Assembly: GCF_004005565.1 (NCBI RefSeq)
Contig: NZ_SADD01000001.1
Span: 496,001 to 560,000 of the forward strand
Length of the DNA stretch: 64,000 nucleotides
Reading direction: 5' to 3'
Source of the DNA: Lujinxingia sediminis
GTDB taxonomy: Bacteria; Myxococcota_A; Bradymonadia; Bradymonadales; Bradymonadaceae
The translations under genes were made by a program, and so were the position numbers. The notes under the pieces were generated by a model. The model was given only the letters and a program-made list of their open reading frames with translations. It was not told the DNA's origin and did not search any database. Of the stretch, positions 1 to 10,223 are shown piece after piece; positions within the stretch are counted from its first letter, which is position 1; every line of letters begins with the position of its first letter.

Positions 1-1407
1 CTCGACCTCGACCTCACCTGCCGGCGCGCGGCGCAGCCCGCTGAGCACGAACTCACCCAGCATCTCGTTCTCCTCGGCGTTGGGCGACTCGCCCTGGAGC
101 ACGATGATTTTCACCGAAGTCTGGTTGTCGCGCACCGTGGTGAAGATATGACCGTGGCTGGTGGGGATGGTGGCATTGGCCTCGATCAGCACCTCAAAAC
201 CACCGCCGTGCACCATGATCCCGAGGCTGTGCGGGGTCACGTCGAGCAGGAGCACATCGCTGCTGCCCTCGATCAGGGCTGCACCCTGAACCGAGGCGCC
301 CAGCGCAACTGCCTCATCGGGGTGCACCTGCTTGGAGGGGGCTTTGTCGAAGTAGTCGCGCACCGCGACCTGAATGCGGGGCATGCGTGTCATACCGCCG
401 ACGAGAATCACGTCGTCGATGTCGTCGATCTCAAGGCCGCTCTCCTGGAGAGTGGCCTGGCAGATCTTGATGGTGCGCTGCACCAGGTCGATGACCAGCT
501 CCTCAAACGCGTCGCGGGTCAGTGTGGTCTGAAGGTGGAGGGCTTCGCCGTCATCACGGCTGTGAATGAAAGGCAGGCTGATCTCGGTCTCCGGCATTGA
601 GGAGAGCTCGATCTTGGCCTTCTCGGCCGCGTCGCGAAGACGCTGCAGAGCCATTTCGTCTTTGCGTAAATCGACTTTATGCTCACGGGCAAACTCAAAG
701 GCCAGGTGCTCAATGATGCGCGCATCGAAGTCTTCTCCGCCCAGGAATGTGTCGCCGGCGGTGGAGAGCACGTCGAAGACGCCCTCGTGGATATCGAGGA
801 TGGAGATATCAAAGGTGCCCCCGCCAAGGTCGTAGATCGCGACGGTGGCGTCGAGGTTCTTGCCGAAGCCGTAGGCCAGGGCGGCGGCGGTGGGCTCGTT
901 GATGATGCGTACAATGTCGAGCCCTGCGATGCGGCCGGCGTCGCGGGTGGCGGTGCGCTGGTTGTCGTTAAAATAAGCCGGCACGGTCACCACCGCTTTG
1001 GTGGGCTCCTCGCCGAGGAATTCCTGGGCGACGAGCTTCATCTCCTGGAGAATGATGCTGGAGATCTCGGGCAGGCTGTATTCTTTGTCGCGAAGTTTGA
1101 TGCGCACATCTTCGTGTGGGCCCTGCACGATCTCGTAGGGGCAGGTCTCGATGCAGTGGCGGACCTCCGAGGAGTTCCACTTTCTGCCGATGAGGCGCTT
1201 GGAGGCGTAGACGGTGTGACGAGCGTTGGTGATGGCCTGACGTTTGGCCATCTGGCCCACCAGTCGGCGTCCGCTCTCAGTGATCGCCACGACGCTGGGG
1301 GTGGTCTTGTAGCCACCTTTATTAGGAATGACCTGGGGGGTGCCGCCTTCAACGATGGCGACACAGGAGTTGGTGGTCCCGAGGTCGATTCCGATGATGC
1401 GCTCCAT
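1..1407 (-). CDS. dnaK: Hsp70 chaperone DnaK, partial (C-terminal part beyond window)
   Basis: ATP-dependent cytosolic chaperone. The 469 codons visible begin [20 protein letters not shown], the phosphate-1 signature of Hsp70, and continue with the phosphate-2 loop ([12 protein letters not shown]) and the adenosine motif ([11 protein letters not shown]). They run through most of the substrate-binding beta domain before the window edge cuts the gene, so the helical lid and C-terminal tail are not seen. The ATG at 1405-1407 follows an AAGGAG ribosome site. The gene lies 51 bp downstream of a J-domain protein on the same strand, so chaperone and cochaperone are probably co-transcribed. The adjacent J protein is not a canonical DnaJ and no grpE is nearby, so this may be one of several DnaK paralogues rather than the main heat-shock copy. 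No CIRCE element is visible in front of it. Confidence 0.95.
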   Translation of the reverse strand, partial: MERIIGIDLGTTNSCVAIVEGGTPQVIPNKGGYKTTPSVVAITESGRRLVGQMAKRQAITNARHTVYASKRLIGRKWNSSEVRHCIETCPYEIVQGPHEDVRIKLRDKEYSLPEISSIILQEMKLVAQEFLGEEPTKAVVTVPAYFNDNQRTATRDAGRIAGLDIVRIINEPTAAALAYGFGKNLDATVAIYDLGGGTFDISILDIHEGVFDVLSTAGDTFLGGEDFDARIIEHLAFEFAREHKVDLRKDEMALQRLRDAAEKAKIELSSMPETEISLPFIHSRDDGEALHLQTTLTRDAFEELVIDLVQRTIKICQATLQESGLEIDDIDDVILVGGMTRMPRIQVAVRDYFDKAPSKQVHPDEAVALGASVQGAALIEGSSDVLLLDVTPHSLGIMVHGGGFEVLIEANATIPTSHGHIFTTVRDNQTSVKIIVLQGESPNAEENEMLGEFVLSGLRRAPAGEVEVE

Positions 1408-1458
1408 GCGTTCTCCTTAGCGGGTCGTGCGACGTGGCAGGTGGCAGGTGACGATCGT

Positions 1459-2586
1459 TCAGGCGCGCAGCTGTTGGAGGTGCGCGAGGATGTCGGCGTC
1501 GTCGGGTCGAAGCTCCAGCGCGCGCTCCAGGTGATAGATCGCGTCGGAGGGGGATTGTTTCATTATGTATAACTCGCCCAGAATGCGCAGCGCGTCAACG
1601 GAACGTGCTTCGATCTTATGAGCGGCGCGTGCAAAGGCGACGGCATCATCGAGGTGATTGCCGCGGTCTTTGAGGCTTTGAGCGACCCGAAGGGCCAGGG
1701 CGTGGTCGCGCTTGAGCGTGAGCGCTTTTCGGAACTCACGCAGCGCGGCACCTACATCATCGCGTTCCAGGTGGGCGTCGCCGCGGCGTACCAGCAGTTG
1801 AAAGGCCATCTCACGCTTGCGCTCGCTGGCGACCTCTTCGATCGGTTCGCTGCGCTGGGAGAGGGGCGTTGTGGCGAGTTCCGTGAGGGGCACCGGCTGG
1901 CGGTGCTGCTCCAGGAAAGCGTTGTATTCCGCACGTTTGTTGCGGTTGGAGAGGGTCTGGTAAGCGCGGGTGATGCGTTGAAAGATCTTTTCGATGCGCA
2001 TGCCGTAATCGCCCAGCACCTTTCGAAAGAAGCGATCGGGATGGTAGCGCTTGGACATTGAGAAGTACGCGCCGCGAAGCTCGCGTCGTCCGCAGTCCAC
2101 GTCCACACCGAGAAGCTGGTAGTAGTCAACCTCGTCGAGCTGGGCGTGCACGAAGACAACTTCGCGTTTGAAGTCGTCGTCCAGTTCGACGCTCTGCTCC
2201 AGGAGCTCGCGGTCGAAGTGGAAGTCTTCGATCGCCACCGGGAAGCGTGTGAGAATGGCCTCACTGAGGTCGTCCTCGCCAGGCTCGTGGGGCTCAGCGG
2301 TCTCGGATGCAGCCCCCGCTGGAGCGGGTGAGGCCGCGGTCGAAGAGGCGGGAGCCGGGGGTATCTGTCCGGGAAGTTCGATGAGCCCGTTCTTCCAGAG
2401 GCTCTCGATACACTCCAGGGTGAGGGGACGCCCCAGCCCGCTGACCGAGCAGAGCTGGGCGACGGTCATCGACCCGTCGACGCGCGAGAGCACAAAGAAC
2501 TCTTCGGGAGTCAGCGGCGACTTGAGGCTTTTAAAGTCGACCCCGCTCAGCGCGCGCGGGGCGAGCGTCTCATCGATTGAGGACAT
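1459..2586 (-). CDS. J-domain protein with C-terminal TPR repeats
   Basis: A 375-aa protein in three parts. Residues about 20-75 form a compact domain resembling a winged helix (LTPEEFFVLSRVDGSMTVAQ). A proline/alanine linker follows. Residues about 150-220 are a J domain: YYQLLGVD at its start, the HPD tripeptide in KRYHPDRF, and the usual final helix ending in NKRAEYN. Residues about 255-372 are tetratricopeptide-like helices (LVRRGDAHLERDDVGAALREF and the following units). The HPD motif is what stimulates Hsp70 ATPase, so the protein should work with the DnaK encoded 51 bp downstream. It lacks the Gly/Phe and zinc-finger regions of classical DnaJ, and the TPRs probably select clients. The start has no strong Shine-Dalgarno sequence. 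The function of the N-terminal domain is not established. Confidence 0.85.
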   Translation of the reverse strand: MSSIDETLAPRALSGVDFKSLKSPLTPEEFFVLSRVDGSMTVAQLCSVSGLGRPLTLECIESLWKNGLIELPGQIPPAPASSTAASPAPAGAASETAEPHEPGEDDLSEAILTRFPVAIEDFHFDRELLEQSVELDDDFKREVVFVHAQLDEVDYYQLLGVDVDCGRRELRGAYFSMSKRYHPDRFFRKVLGDYGMRIEKIFQRITRAYQTLSNRNKRAEYNAFLEQHRQPVPLTELATTPLSQRSEPIEEVASERKREMAFQLLVRRGDAHLERDDVGAALREFRKALTLKRDHALALRVAQSLKDRGNHLDDAVAFARAAHKIEARSVDALRILGELYIMKQSPSDAIYHLERALELRPDDADILAHLQQLRA

Positions 2587-2799
2587 CGTCTGACCGGTAG
2601 GGGAAGTGGGGGGCGAGCAGGGAGTGCGCGCCCGCAGGCCGAGCTGAAGTACGAGAGGAGTCCCCGGACAGTGTGTAGAGGGGTGAGCTACCCGGGAGCG
2701 CTGGCAACCAGAATGAACAGGAATTTACCTGAGGTTAAGGATACTTCGGCGCCGTCGATGTGGCAAGGAGGGCGCCGGCGCTCCCGGGCAGTCGGGTGT

Positions 2800-4005
2800 T
2801 CAGGACACGACCTTCTCAATGGCGCGCTCCAGGCGCTCAAGCGCCTCATCGACGTCAGCGTCCGTGATGATCAGCGGAGGCACAAAACGCAGGGTGTTCC
2901 CGCCGGCGGTGTTGATCAGCAGGCCCTCGTCCTGGGCGGCGGAGGCAATGGCCGAGGCGGCGTTGCCTTTGCATTCCGCGCCGACCATCAGCCCCAGTCC
3001 CCGGACGTCGGTGATGACGTCAAAATGCTCGGCCAGGCGGCGCAGGCCGGCCTGGAGGCGCTCGCCACGGGCGCGGGCGTTCTCCAGGAGGTTGTCGCGG
3101 GCGATGACCTCAAGCACGGTGTGGCCAGCGCGTGTGGCCAGCGGGTTACCCCCGAAGGTCGAGGCGTGGCTGCCGCGGGTCCATCCTGCCCAGGCCTTCG
3201 CACTGGCGAGCGTTGCGCCCAGGGGCACCCCGCCACCCAGGCCCTTGGCCAGGCTCATAATATCCGGGGTAACCCCGTAGTGCTGGTAGGCGAAGAGTGA
3301 GCCGGTGCGGCCGACGCCGGTCTGGACCTCGTCGAAGATCAGCAGCGCACCGTGCTTATCGCAGATCTCGCGCACCCCTTTAAGGTAGGCCGCATCGGCG
3401 GGGCGCACGCCTCCTTCGCCCTGCACGGGCTCCACCATGACAGCGGCAGTATTGCGATCGACAGCCTGGCGCAGGGCGTCCAGATCGTTGAAGGGCACAT
3501 AGCTAAAGCCCGGGACCAGAGGCTCAAAGCCCTCGTGGTACTTCGGTTGGCCGGTGGCTGTGATCGCCGCCAGAGTGCGTCCGTGAAAGGAGTGCGTCAT
3601 GGTGACGATGCCGGTCTTATCAGCGCGTCCGGCGACGACCTTCTGGTAGCGACGGGCAAGCTTAATCGCGGCCTCATTGGCCTCGGCGCCCGAGTTGCAG
3701 AAGAAGACCCGGTCGGCAAAGCTCTTCTCGACGAGGGCCTCCATCAGCGCGATCTGTTCTGCGGTATAATAGAGGTTGGAGACGTGCAGAAGACGCCCGA
3801 CCTGATCGCGCAACGCATCGCTCAGAGTGGGGTGGGCGTGTCCGAGCGCACAGACGGCGATGCCGGCCACAAAGTCCAGGTACTCTTTGCCTTCGGAGTC
3901 AAAGAGGCGCACGCCCTGTCCGCGCTCAAAGATAATGGGCGCAGGCGCGTAGTTCGGGCTGTTGAGGTCGTTGGCTTTATGAAGCAGCTCGGCGGTGTCC
4001 GTCAT
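2800..4005 (-). CDS. argD: Acetylornithine aminotransferase (class III PLP aminotransferase)
   Basis: A 401-aa cytosolic enzyme of arginine synthesis that transfers an amino group from glutamate to N-acetylglutamate semialdehyde; the same family can also serve lysine synthesis. The N-terminus carries the typical class III stretch (YLDFVAGIAVCALGHAHP). The cofactor pocket shows NSGAEANEAAIKLAR, the Asp of LIFDEVQTGVGRTG, and the Schiff-base lysine in SLAKGLGGGVPLG. Length matches ArgD. It begins 16 bp after hslU, so it is likely the last gene of the spoT-xerC-hslV-hslU-argD transcript. An ornithine or 4-aminobutyrate aminotransferase is the main alternative, since the subfamilies are close and no other arg gene is adjacent. 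Confidence 0.88.
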   Translation of the reverse strand: MTDTAELLHKANDLNSPNYAPAPIIFERGQGVRLFDSEGKEYLDFVAGIAVCALGHAHPTLSDALRDQVGRLLHVSNLYYTAEQIALMEALVEKSFADRVFFCNSGAEANEAAIKLARRYQKVVAGRADKTGIVTMTHSFHGRTLAAITATGQPKYHEGFEPLVPGFSYVPFNDLDALRQAVDRNTAAVMVEPVQGEGGVRPADAAYLKGVREICDKHGALLIFDEVQTGVGRTGSLFAYQHYGVTPDIMSLAKGLGGGVPLGATLASAKAWAGWTRGSHASTFGGNPLATRAGHTVLEVIARDNLLENARARGERLQAGLRRLAEHFDVITDVRGLGLMVGAECKGNAASAIASAAQDEGLLINTAGGNTLRFVPPLIITDADVDEALERLERAIEKVVS

Positions 4006-4021
4006 AGGAGAGATCCTTCGA

Positions 4022-5458
<1,437 letters not shown>

Positions 5459-5503
5459 TCGTGCAACGAGAAGGGGGGACTGCTGGTGAGCCTATCGGGG
5501 CAC

Positions 5504-6052
5504 TCAACGTGAGGATGTGGAGAGTTCCTCGATGGTGAGCGAGTCGTTGGTGAACACACAGATCTCGGCGGCGATTTTAAGGGAGGATTCGGCAATGGTG
5601 CGCGCGTCGAGCTCGGTATGACGCACCAGAGCGCGGGCCGCGCTTAAGGCGTAGGAGCCCCCCGAGCCGATGGCGATGACGCCTTCTTCGGGCTCGATGA
5701 CGTCACCGGTGCCGCTGATCAGAAGTGTGGCCTCGCTGTCTGCAGCGATGAGCAGCGCTTCGAGTTTGCGCAGCATGCGATCGGTGCGCCAGTCTTTGGC
5801 CAGCTCGACGGCGGCGCGGGTGAGGTTCCCGTTGAACTTTTTGAGCTTCTCTTCGAGCTTCTCAAAGAGGGTGAAGGCGTCGGCGGTGGAGCCGGCAAAG
5901 CCGCAGAGGACTTTATCGCCGTGAAGTCTGCGCACCTTTCGGGCGGTGGCTTTCATCACGATCTTTTCGCCCATGGTGACCTGACCGTCGCCGGCGACGA
6001 CGACCTTGTCGCCGCGGCGAACGCTGACGATGGTGGTGCCTCGAAAGCTCAT
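5504..6052 (-). CDS. hslV: ATP-dependent protease catalytic subunit HslV (ClpQ)
   Basis: Proteasome-like threonine peptidase of the HslUV complex, 182 aa. The sequence begins [14 protein letters not shown]. The first Thr of TTIVSV is the N-terminal nucleophile exposed after removal of a five-residue leader, longer than the single Met removed in E. coli. Downstream are the expected [12 protein letters not shown], the Lys of ARKVRRL and the [14 protein letters not shown] segment. The start codon lies 3 bp after the xerC stop, so translation of the two is probably coupled, and hslU follows. Confidence 0.97.
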   Translation of the reverse strand: MSFRGTTIVSVRRGDKVVVAGDGQVTMGEKIVMKATARKVRRLHGDKVLCGFAGSTADAFTLFEKLEEKLKKFNGNLTRAAVELAKDWRTDRMLRKLEALLIAADSEATLLISGTGDVIEPEEGVIAIGSGGSYALSAARALVRHTELDARTIAESSLKIAAEICVFTNDSLTIEELSTSSR

Positions 6053-6055
6053 CGC

Positions 6056-7003
6056 TTACTCATCATTGGAAGTTGGTGAGGACTCGGTTTTGCGCCTTCC
6101 AGACGCCGATCGGGCGCGGGGATGGGCAGCATCGTAGACCTCCATAAGCCTGTCAATTGAGACGTGGGTGTAGCGCTGGGTGGTCGAGAGGTTGGCGTGG
6201 CCAAGGAGCTCCTGGATGCCTCGCAGGTCGGCCCCGGCGTCGAGCAGATGGGTGGCAAAGGAGTGACGCAACCCGTGTGGGGTCAGCGAAGTGTCGAGTC
6301 CTGCGCGAACCAGATGCTCTTTGAGCAGGCGTCGCACCGAGCGGTCGGTGAGTCGGCCCCCGCGGTGGTTGAGAAAGACCGCGTCGGGGGCGCTGTCGCC
6401 GTCGACCAGCTCATGGCGCCGCGCCAGATAGCGCTTGAGCGCAGCGCAGGCCTTCTGCCCCAGGGGCACGCGCCGCTCCTTGTTTCCTTTGCCGATGGTC
6501 TGCACCCATCCGGCGTCGAGATCGATGTCAGAACGGTTCAGTGAGACCAGCTCCGAGACGCGCAACCCCGCGCCGTAGCCCACCTCCCAGATGGCCATGT
6601 CGCGGATCCCCAGGACGGAGTCGCCCTTATGGCCGTCGAGCAGGTGAAAGATCTCGTCGACGCCCAGGTAGTTGCGCAGAGGCTTTTGCACCTTCGGGGT
6701 GGAGAGAAGTTCGGCGGGGTTTTTATCGACCAGGCGCTTCTTGATCAGAAAGGTCCAGAAGGAGCGCAGAGTTGAGATCTTTCGGGCCAGAGACGAGGCC
6801 TGGTTCGCATCGAAGCGGTCCGCGACAAACGCCCGAAGATCGTCGATGGTCAGCGCCCCGGGGTCGGGATTCTCCCGACCGCGTTCGGCTAAAAAGTCGG
6901 CCAGCTGGCCCAGATCGCTGGCGTAGGCTCGCCGGGTGTGCGCGCTGGCGCCGCGCTCCACGCGCAAATACGTGATGAACTGGTCGATACGCTCAGCGAG
7001 CAT
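6056..7003 (-). CDS. xerC: Tyrosine recombinase XerC
   Basis: Site-specific recombinase that resolves chromosome dimers at dif with a XerD partner. The 315-aa protein has the SAM-like core-binding domain (about 1-90) and a catalytic domain with all expected residues: Arg148 (GAGLRVSEL), Lys172 (GKGNKERRVP), His243 and Arg246 (TPHGLRHSFATHLL), His269 (LLGHANLSTT) and the nucleophile Tyr278 (QRYTHVS). Its position directly upstream of hslVU is a recurrent arrangement for xerC-type genes. A basic, serine-rich tail of about 20 residues extends past the usual C-terminus. The Xer type (C versus D) is assigned from context. Confidence 0.92.
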   Translation of the reverse strand: MLAERIDQFITYLRVERGASAHTRRAYASDLGQLADFLAERGRENPDPGALTIDDLRAFVADRFDANQASSLARKISTLRSFWTFLIKKRLVDKNPAELLSTPKVQKPLRNYLGVDEIFHLLDGHKGDSVLGIRDMAIWEVGYGAGLRVSELVSLNRSDIDLDAGWVQTIGKGNKERRVPLGQKACAALKRYLARRHELVDGDSAPDAVFLNHRGGRLTDRSVRRLLKEHLVRAGLDTSLTPHGLRHSFATHLLDAGADLRGIQELLGHANLSTTQRYTHVSIDRLMEVYDAAHPRARSASGRRKTESSPTSNDE

Positions 7004-7036
7004 GGGAGGCCGTGGGCAGAGAGAAAAGGGTGAGGC

Positions 7037-9208
7037 TCAATTCATCGTGCGCTCGACTTTGTACACGCCTTTGATTTTCTCAATGCTGCGCATGGCGCGT
7101 TTGAGCTGTTCGGTGTTCTGAACGAGCACCTCAAAGGTGTTGACGGCGCGGTGATCTTCGGTGGTCACGCACTGGGCCTGACTGATGTTGACGCCGGAAG
7201 CCGAGAAGGCCTGGCTGATGTTGGCCAAAAGCTCGGGCTTATCGGTGCAATAGACGCGTACGCTGACCGGACGGCGCGCGTTGTCGGGCACGCTGGTGTC
7301 ATTGGCCCAGCGCACCGAGATCTGACGCTCGCGCTCCAGATGCGTCACCCGGGTGCAGTCGCGGGTGTGCACCGAGAGGCCGCGACCGCGGGTGACAAAA
7401 CCGATGATCTCATCGCCCGGCAGCGGGTTGCAGCACTTGGCGTACTGCACCATCACGTCTTCGATGCCGTCGAGAACCACGCCGGTCTTGCCCCGGTGGA
7501 CGAGCTTGTCCCAGAGCTGGCCGATCTTCGATTCGGTGTCGGCCGCCCGCGCCTTCTTGTTCTCGGTGGGGTAGATCTTCTCGACGATGGTATCGGGCTG
7601 GGTCTTGCCGTAGCCGACGTCGGCGAGCATGTCGTCGATGTTGTTAAATTTGCTGAGTTCGGCGGCTTTGGCCAGGTTCCCGGCGCGCTCCCAGGCGCGG
7701 ATGTTGGTGTGGTAGCGCTTGAGCTCTTTGTCCAGAAGTTCTCGGCCGAGCTCCTGGCTGCGTTCGCGCTGCTCGCGACGCACGGCGTTGCGGATCTTGG
7801 TGCGCGCGCGGCTGGTGGTCACGAAGTTGAGCCAGTCCTTGTTGGGGCGCTGGTTCTTGTGCGTGAGGATCTCGACGATGTCGCCGTTATGCAGCTCGGT
7901 CTTCAGGGGGACCATCATCCCGTTGACCTTGGCCCCGGAGCAGTGCGCGCCGACCTCGGAGTGGATCGCGAAGGCGAAGTCCACGCAGGTCGCACCGGCC
8001 GGGAAGCTCAACACGTCGCCGTCGGGGGTGAAGACGTAGACCTCGTCGTGGAAGAGGTCGATTTTCACCGACTCCAGAAACTCCATCGGGTCTTCGTGGT
8101 CCTGGTGTTCCTCCATCAGGCGGTGGAGCCAGGCGAACTTCTGGTCGTCCTTATCGGGGACGGCCTTGCCCTCTTTGTAGAGCCAGTGGGCGGCGATCCC
8201 CTCCTCGGCGACCTTATGCATGTCGTGGGTGCGGATCTGGATCTCGATGCGCTCCTGATAAGGGCCGATCACCGAGGTGTGCAGCGACTGGTAGCCGTTG
8301 GGCTTGGCGATCGCGATGTAATCTTTAAAGCGCCCGGGGATGGGCTTCCAGAGGTTGTGCACAAGGCCGAGCGACTCGTAGCACTGCACCCGCTCATCGA
8401 CCAAAATGCGAAAGGCCAGCACGTCGAAGACCTGCTCAAACTCGATCTGGTTGTGGCGCATCTTCCGATAGATGCTCCAGAAGTTCTTGGGCCGACCGTA
8501 GACCTCGCCAGAGATATCGTTCTCGCCGAGGAGTTCCTGGAGGATCGTGATGACTTCGCGGATGAAGTTCTCGCGCTGGCGCTTCTTCGATGCAACCTTC
8601 TCGGCGATGTCGTAGTACGCCTCGGTGTGCAGGTAGCGAAAGGAGAGGTCTTCGAGCTCGGTTTTGACCCAGTTCAAGCCTAAGCGATGGGCCAGCGGGG
8701 CGTAGATGTCCATCGTCTCCCTGGAGATGCGCTCCTGAGACGAGGGGTTCATGTATTTGAGGGTGCGCATGTTGTGGAGGCGGTCGGCGAGCTTGACCAG
8801 GATCACGCGCAGGTCGCGGCTCATGGCGATGATCATCTTGCGGATGTTCTCGGCCTGAGCTTCTTCGCGGGTGTTGAACTGAAATTTGGAGAGCTTGGTG
8901 ACTCCGTCGACGAGAAAGGCGACGTCTTCGCCAAAGCGATCGCTGAGCTCTTCGACGGTGGTGTCGGTATCTTCGACGGTGTCGTGGAGAAGGCCTGCCA
9001 CCAGGCTTGCGACATCGAGGCGCAGGTCGGCGATGATATCCATCACCTCCAGCGGGTGGCTCATGTAGGGCTCACCGCTCTTACGCATCTGGCCCTCATG
9101 CATGGCCGCGGCGAATTCGTAGGCTTCGCGCAGCTGTGCGATGTCCGGGTCAGGGTGGTAGGAGCGGACTTTCTTGATGATGGAGTTCAGGCGGTTTTGC
9201 AGTTGCAT
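7037..9208 (-). CDS. Bifunctional (p)ppGpp synthetase/hydrolase (Rel/SpoT)
   Basis: Alarmone enzyme of the stringent response. From the preferred ATG (MQLQNRLNS) it is 723 aa; an upstream in-frame start at 9283 would add 25 residues with no homology. The HD hydrolase domain carries His75-Asp76 in LLHDTVED, so hydrolysis should be intact. The synthetase domain has the GRFKDYIAIAKPNGYQSLHT segment, indicating an active synthetase. A TGS domain (VYVFTPDGDVLSFPAGAT) and a C-terminal ACT domain (RPVSVRVYCTDKPELLANIS) complete the long RSH layout. The weak ribosome site GGGAG lies 11 bases before 9208. It heads the probable spoT-xerC-hslV-hslU-argD operon. Confidence 0.95.
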   Translation of the reverse strand: MQLQNRLNSIIKKVRSYHPDPDIAQLREAYEFAAAMHEGQMRKSGEPYMSHPLEVMDIIADLRLDVASLVAGLLHDTVEDTDTTVEELSDRFGEDVAFLVDGVTKLSKFQFNTREEAQAENIRKMIIAMSRDLRVILVKLADRLHNMRTLKYMNPSSQERISRETMDIYAPLAHRLGLNWVKTELEDLSFRYLHTEAYYDIAEKVASKKRQRENFIREVITILQELLGENDISGEVYGRPKNFWSIYRKMRHNQIEFEQVFDVLAFRILVDERVQCYESLGLVHNLWKPIPGRFKDYIAIAKPNGYQSLHTSVIGPYQERIEIQIRTHDMHKVAEEGIAAHWLYKEGKAVPDKDDQKFAWLHRLMEEHQDHEDPMEFLESVKIDLFHDEVYVFTPDGDVLSFPAGATCVDFAFAIHSEVGAHCSGAKVNGMMVPLKTELHNGDIVEILTHKNQRPNKDWLNFVTTSRARTKIRNAVRREQRERSQELGRELLDKELKRYHTNIRAWERAGNLAKAAELSKFNNIDDMLADVGYGKTQPDTIVEKIYPTENKKARAADTESKIGQLWDKLVHRGKTGVVLDGIEDVMVQYAKCCNPLPGDEIIGFVTRGRGLSVHTRDCTRVTHLERERQISVRWANDTSVPDNARRPVSVRVYCTDKPELLANISQAFSASGVNISQAQCVTTEDHRAVNTFEVLVQNTEQLKRAMRSIEKIKGVYKVERTMN

Positions 9209-9386
9209 CGACTCGACGACTCCCGGGCTAAGGGCCGGAGCATAAGCGCTCAATAAAAAGAACCGACCGCGGGAGGCATTCATTCGCGGGGGGGCTTAGA
9301 GGCCGGGTCGGCTGCTCACCAGAGGGGCGAACATCGCTCATGGTAACGGAGCTAAGCGTCGAATCAAAGAAAGAAGGGTAGGGGGA

Positions 9387-9788
9387 TCAACCCGCTGAGG
9401 GGCGATGTTCCGCGTCGTCGCGGAAGGGGTTGTCGATCAGGGAGCCCGCCGGGATTTCGAAAAATGCGCTGAGCTTTTTAATCTGGTTAAGCGAGAGCTG
9501 ACGATGCCCCTGAAGAACAGCAGAGAGGTGGGTGGGCTGGAGTTTAGCCTGACGCGCAAGCTCAGCCTGCGTCAGGCCGAGGCGCTCCATATGAAACTGG
9601 ATCACGTCGGTGGGTGGCGCCTGCGCGATCGGGTAATGCTTTCGTTCATAGGCCTCGACCAGCGTGACCAGAATGTCGAGAAGGTCGAACTCATCGGTCC
9701 CCTCGGTTGGATCTGCGTCCATCAAGTCGGAGATGCGACGCAACGCGTTCTCGTAGTCCTGTGGGGTCCGGACGGGTTGGATGTTCAT
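9387..9788 (-). CDS. higA: HigA-type antitoxin (XRE helix-turn-helix)
   Basis: A 133-aa antitoxin of the HigBA family. The N-terminal half (about 1-60, MNIQPVRTPQDYENALRRIS) matches the HigA extension that contacts the toxin. The C-terminal half holds an XRE helix-turn-helix (LTQAELARQAKLQPTHLSAV). It is preceded by AGGAG six bases from the ATG and lies 47 bp downstream of the higB locus on the same strand. In this family HigA neutralises the ribosome-dependent RNase HigB and represses the operon. A perfect palindrome in front of higB is the likely binding site. The antitoxin reading frame is intact although the toxin frame is broken. Confidence 0.88.
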   Translation of the reverse strand: MNIQPVRTPQDYENALRRISDLMDADPTEGTDEFDLLDILVTLVEAYERKHYPIAQAPPTDVIQFHMERLGLTQAELARQAKLQPTHLSAVLQGHRQLSLNQIKKLSAFFEIPAGSLIDNPFRDDAEHRPSAG

Positions 9789-9835
9789 TGAGGGCTCCTG
9801 TCATACTGACGGGGTGAACTTCGAAAAACGACCCG

Positions 9836-10139
9836 TTAGAAGTCGTTGACGCTGAGGGCGTCTATTTTGTCGTATTCGGCGTGGGTACCGAAAAACTTTA
9901 TGTAGACGACTTGTGACCGATAAGCGATGGATACGATGAGGCGGTAGGTGTTGCCCTTGATGTTAAAAACAACTCGGTTGCCCTTGAGAGTTACGCGCGT
10001 TTGGGTACCGCCTTGTGACGTCTTGCGGAGACGCCCAATGCGCTCGTTCGGCGTCGGTAAGCCACTCCTCTAAACGCTGTTTAACGTCAGGAAATCTCAC
10101 ATACTGGTCGATGATCGTCTTTTTCTTCACAATACGCAT
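9836..10139 (-). pseudogene. higB: HigB-type toxin, frameshifted
   Basis: Reading from the ATG at 10139 (GAGG ribosome site six bases upstream) gives MRIVKKKTIIDQYVRFPDVK and continues to SPQDVTRRYPNA, matching the N-terminal half of HigB, then stops early in that frame. The remaining half is in the +1 frame: VTLKGNRVVFNIKGN followed by TYRLIVSIAYRSQVVYIKF and FGTHAEYDKIDALSV, ending with TAA at 9836-9838. The two halves join at a GCGCGCG run near 9990; skipping one base restores the family's exact spacing. The locus length (304 bp) is one more than a multiple of three. It is therefore a one-base insertion, a sequencing error, or (less likely) a programmed shift. If real, the toxin would lack its C-terminal catalytic part. 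Confidence 0.85.
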
Positions 10140-10173
10140 AGTTGACCTCAATAAAATAGTTAGCAGGCTATAA

Positions 10174-10194
10174 TTGTTACCAGATTGGTAACAA
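10174..10194 (-). promoter_or_regulatory. higBA operator palindrome overlapping the promoter
   Basis: A perfect inverted repeat, TTGTTACC-AGATT-GGTAACAA, lies 35 bp upstream of the higB ATG. On the minus strand its outer arm supplies a TTGTTA -35-like hexamer, with a TATAGC -10-like hexamer 16 bases on, so a repressor bound here would block the promoter. This fits the autoregulation known for HigA antitoxins; binding itself is inferred. Confidence 0.7.
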
Positions 10195-10223
10195 GGGCAG
10201 GCGAAATTTTATTCGCAGAAATG

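Noticed and set aside
7151-8683. 510-codon plus-strand ORF opposite the RelA/SpoT gene
   Set aside because: Antisense shadow of a well-identified gene; composition typical of reversed GC-rich coding sequence.
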